NCBI GenBank assembly: GCA_023460175.1 | Contig: JAEWRC010000094.1 | Span: 62,001 to 126,000 of the forward strand | Reading direction: 5' to 3' | DNA: 64,000 bases | Source: Actinomycetes bacterium | Lineage (GTDB): Bacteria; Actinomycetota; Actinomycetes; Mycobacteriales; Mycobacteriaceae | Position numbers and translations under genes: made by a program | Notes under the pieces: model-generated | What the model saw: only the letters and a program-made list of their open reading frames with translations | What the model was told of the DNA's origin: nothing | Database searches by the model: none | Shown here: piece after piece, positions 61,736 to 64,000 of the stretch | How positions within the stretch are numbered: position 1 is the first letter of the stretch | Layout: the number at the start of each line of letters is the position of its first letter

Positions 61736-63316
61736 ATGACGCGATCCGGCGGGCAGGAGGGCGGCAGCGCGGGGAACCCCGTTGCGCAGACCACCCCCGC
61801 GGTGCTGGACCACATCTCGCGCGCGCTGCCCGACCACCCGGCCGTCGTCACCGCCGAGCGCACACTCACCTACTCCGAGCTTCGCCAGGAGGTCCGCCGG
61901 GCCGCCGCGGCGCTGGTCGCCCTCGGGGTCCAACCGGGCGACCGGGTCGCGCTCTGGTCGCCGAACACCTGGCACTGGGTGGTGGCCTGCCTGGCCACCC
62001 ACTGGGCCGGCGCCGTCGTCGTCCCGCTGAACACCCGCTACACCGCCTCCGAGGCCGCCGACATCCTCGCGCGCACCGCCGCACCGGTCTTGGTCGCGAT
62101 GGGTGAGTTCCTCGGTGCCGACCGGGTCGCCGAACTCGACACCGCCGCACTGCCCGCGCTGCGCCACATCGTGCGGGTGCCGATCGAGGCCGCCGACGGG
62201 ACCTGGGACGAGTTCACGGCCCGCGGCGCGGATCCCGCACTCGTCGAGACCGCCGACGCGCGGGCCGCCGCGGTGCGCCCCGACGACGTCGCCGACGTCC
62301 TGTTCACCTCCGGCACCACCGGCCGCAGCAAAGGTGTGCTGTGCGCGCACCGGCAGTCGCTGGCCGGGCCGGCGGCGTGGGCCGCGTGCGGCCAGATCAT
62401 CAGCACCGACCGCTACCTGTGCATCAACCCGTTCTTCCACAACTTCGGCTACAAGGCCGGCATCCTGGCGTGCCTGCAGACCGGCGCGACGCTGATCCCG
62501 CAGCTGACCTTCGACCCCGAAGAAACCATGCGCGCCGTCGCCGAACACCGCGCCACGGTGCTGCCGGGCCCGCCGACCATCTACCAGACGCTGCTCGACC
62601 ACCCCCGCCGCGCCGACTACGACCTGAGTTCGCTGCGGTTTGCCGTGACCGGCGCGGCCGTCGTGCCGGTCGTGCTGATCGAACGGATGCAGTCCGAACT
62701 CGACATCGACATCGTGCTCACGGCCTACGGGCTGACCGAGGCCGCCGGCTTCGGCACCATGTGCCGCGCCACCGACGACGCCGTCACCGTCGCCACCACC
62801 TGCGGGCGGCCCATCGCCGACTTCGAACTGCGCATCGACGCCTCGGACGGCGACGACGCCGGGGAGGTGCTGTTGCGCGGTCCGAACGTGATGCTCGGCT
62901 ACCTCGACGACTCGGACGCCACCGCCGCGGCCATCGACGCCGACGGCTGGCTGCACACCGGCGACGTCGGAACCCTCGATGCCGCAGGCAATCTGCGCAT
63001 CACCGACCGGCTGAAGGACATGTACATCTGTGGCGGGTTCAACGTCTACCCCGCCGAGATCGAGCAGGTGCTGGCCCGGCTGCCCGGGGTCGCCGAGGCC
63101 GCCGTCATCGGCGTGCCCGACGAACGTCTCGGCGAGGTGGGCAAGGCGTTCGTCGTCCGACTGCCCGACGCCGACCTCGATGAGCCGACGGTAATCGCCC
63201 ACACCCGGGCACATCTGGCCAACTTCAAGGTGCCCCGATCGGTGGAATTCCTTGCCGCCCTGCCGCGCAACCCCGGCGGCAAGGTGGTCAAACCGCAGCT
63301 GAGGGAAAGGGTCTGA
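61736..63316 (+). CDS. fadD3: FadD3, HIP-CoA synthetase
   Basis: This 526-residue ANL-family acyl-CoA synthetase has LFTSGTTGRSKGVL (P-loop, about 185-198), YGLTEAAGFGTM, GWLHTGDVGTLD and the C-terminal GGFNVYPAEIEQ then GKVVKPQLRERV with the catalytic Lys. FadD3 activates HIP (3aalpha-H-4alpha(3-propanoate)-7abeta-methylhexahydro-1,5-indanedione), the C/D-ring intermediate, making the KstR2 effector HIP-CoA. AGAGGAGC lies before ATG 61736. It matches Rv3561 and is coupled to fadE31 (TGATG). Confidence 0.95.
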   Translation: MTRSGGQEGGSAGNPVAQTTPAVLDHISRALPDHPAVVTAERTLTYSELRQEVRRAAAALVALGVQPGDRVALWSPNTWHWVVACLATHWAGAVVVPLNTRYTASEAADILARTAAPVLVAMGEFLGADRVAELDTAALPALRHIVRVPIEAADGTWDEFTARGADPALVETADARAAAVRPDDVADVLFTSGTTGRSKGVLCAHRQSLAGPAAWAACGQIISTDRYLCINPFFHNFGYKAGILACLQTGATLIPQLTFDPEETMRAVAEHRATVLPGPPTIYQTLLDHPRRADYDLSSLRFAVTGAAVVPVVLIERMQSELDIDIVLTAYGLTEAAGFGTMCRATDDAVTVATTCGRPIADFELRIDASDGDDAGEVLLRGPNVMLGYLDDSDATAAAIDADGWLHTGDVGTLDAAGNLRITDRLKDMYICGGFNVYPAEIEQVLARLPGVAEAAVIGVPDERLGEVGKAFVVRLPDADLDEPTVIAHTRAHLANFKVPRSVEFLAALPRNPGGKVVKPQLRERV

Positions 63317-64000
63317 TGGATCTCCACTTCACCGAGGAGGCCGACGCGCTGCGCGCCGAGGTCCGCGACTTCCTGACCGCCCATCGCGACGACTTTCCGA
63401 CCAAGTCCTACGACACCGCCGAGGGCTTCGAGCAGCACCGGCGCTGGGACAAGATCCTCTACGACGCCGGACTTTCGGTGATCACCTGGCCGCAGCGCTA
63501 CGGCGGGCGCGATGCGTCGCTGCTCGAGTGGGTGGCCTACGAGGAGGAGTACTTCCACGCCGGCGCGCCGGGGCGCGCGAGCGCCAACGGCACCTCGATG
63601 CTGGCGCCGACGCTGTTCGCGCACGGCACCGAGGAACAACTGGAACGCATCCTGCCGAAGATGGCCAGCGGCGAGCAGATCTGGGCCCAGGCCTGGTCGG
63701 AGCCGGAGTCGGGCAGTGACCTGGCCTCGCTGCGGGCCACCGCCACCAAGACCGACGGCGGCTGGAAGCTCAACGGTCAGAAGATCTGGAGTTCGCGAGC
63801 GCCGTTCGGCGACATGGCCTTCGGGCTGTTCCGGTCCGATCCGGAAGCCCAGCGCCACCACGGCCTGACCTATTTCATGTTCGACCTGAAGGCCGACGGC
63901 ATCACGGTGCGGCCCATCGCACAACTCGGCGGGGACACCGGATTCGGCGAGATCTTCCTCGACGACGTGTTCGTGCCCGACGAGGACGTCATCGGCGCGC
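63316..64000 (+). CDS. fadE31: FadE31, acyl-CoA dehydrogenase (partial, runs off right edge)
   Basis: The first 228 codons of an acyl-CoA dehydrogenase (Rv3562 type) are present. ATG 63316 shares its A with the fadD3 stop. The N-terminal helical domain (LHFTEEADALRAEVRDFL), AWSEPESGSDLASLRATA (about 129-146) and GQKIWSSRAPFGDMAFGLF are visible. FadE31 acts with FadE32/FadE33 in late C/D-ring breakdown; these would be expected beyond the edge. The catalytic C-terminal part is outside the window. Confidence 0.92.
   Translation, partial: MDLHFTEEADALRAEVRDFLTAHRDDFPTKSYDTAEGFEQHRRWDKILYDAGLSVITWPQRYGGRDASLLEWVAYEEEYFHAGAPGRASANGTSMLAPTLFAHGTEEQLERILPKMASGEQIWAQAWSEPESGSDLASLRATATKTDGGWKLNGQKIWSSRAPFGDMAFGLFRSDPEAQRHHGLTYFMFDLKADGITVRPIAQLGGDTGFGEIFLDDVFVPDEDVIGA

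Overview
This window is the chromosome of a non-tuberculous mycobacterium, most likely a rapid grower (Mycolicibacterium-type). It is GC-rich and many genes start with GTG. It carries the KstR/KstR2 cholesterol-catabolism cluster in nearly the gene order of M. tuberculosis Rv3534c-Rv3562, but without the PPE genes found there. Mycobacterium-type secreted proteins and F420- and mycofactocin-type enzymes agree with this. No rRNA, tRNA, CRISPR array or insertion sequence was seen.

Region 1 (1-23770, minus strand) is a nonribosomal peptide synthetase locus: an mbtH-like gene, a giant NRPS of about 6531 residues, and a second NRPS that runs off the left edge. At least seven modules are visible. 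The line begins with a lipoinitiation-type condensation domain. Modules 2 and 5 contain embedded N-methyltransferase domains. No epimerase or thioesterase is visible. Module 6 is split between the two proteins at its C-A linker. The predicted product is an N-acylated, twice N-methylated peptide of at least seven residues. The spacing of the methylations (positions 2 and 5) recalls the mycobacterial acyl-nonapeptide fortuitine, but the adenylation pocket residues do not clearly support that identity.

Region 2 (23966-38072) is the first half of the steroid pathway: hsaF-hsaG-hsaE (end of ring A/B breakdown), kstD-hsd4B, the ltp2-chsH1-chsH2-chsE2-chsE1 operon (removal of the last propionyl side-chain unit), cyp125, fadA5, a small unknown gene and a Ddn-type F420 nitroreductase. 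Two perfect KstR operators overlap putative leaderless promoters of kstD and fadA5.

Region 3 (38073-43336) is an insertion relative to the M. tuberculosis order: a secreted histidine-phosphatase-family protein and a very large secreted multi-domain protein, separated by a strong terminator hairpin, with two striking inverted repeats upstream.

Region 4 (43337-64000) is the KstR2 regulon for the C/D rings: two SDR genes, echA20, ipdA, ipdB, ipdC, fadA6, kstR2, ipdF, fadE30, fadD3 and fadE31, with three perfect KstR2 operators. It is interrupted by a satD-like gene plus a membrane gene, an NDMA-dependent-type alcohol dehydrogenase, a GjpA-type porin, membrane proteins, a di-iron-like hydrolase, a TetR regulator and a zinc dehydrogenase.
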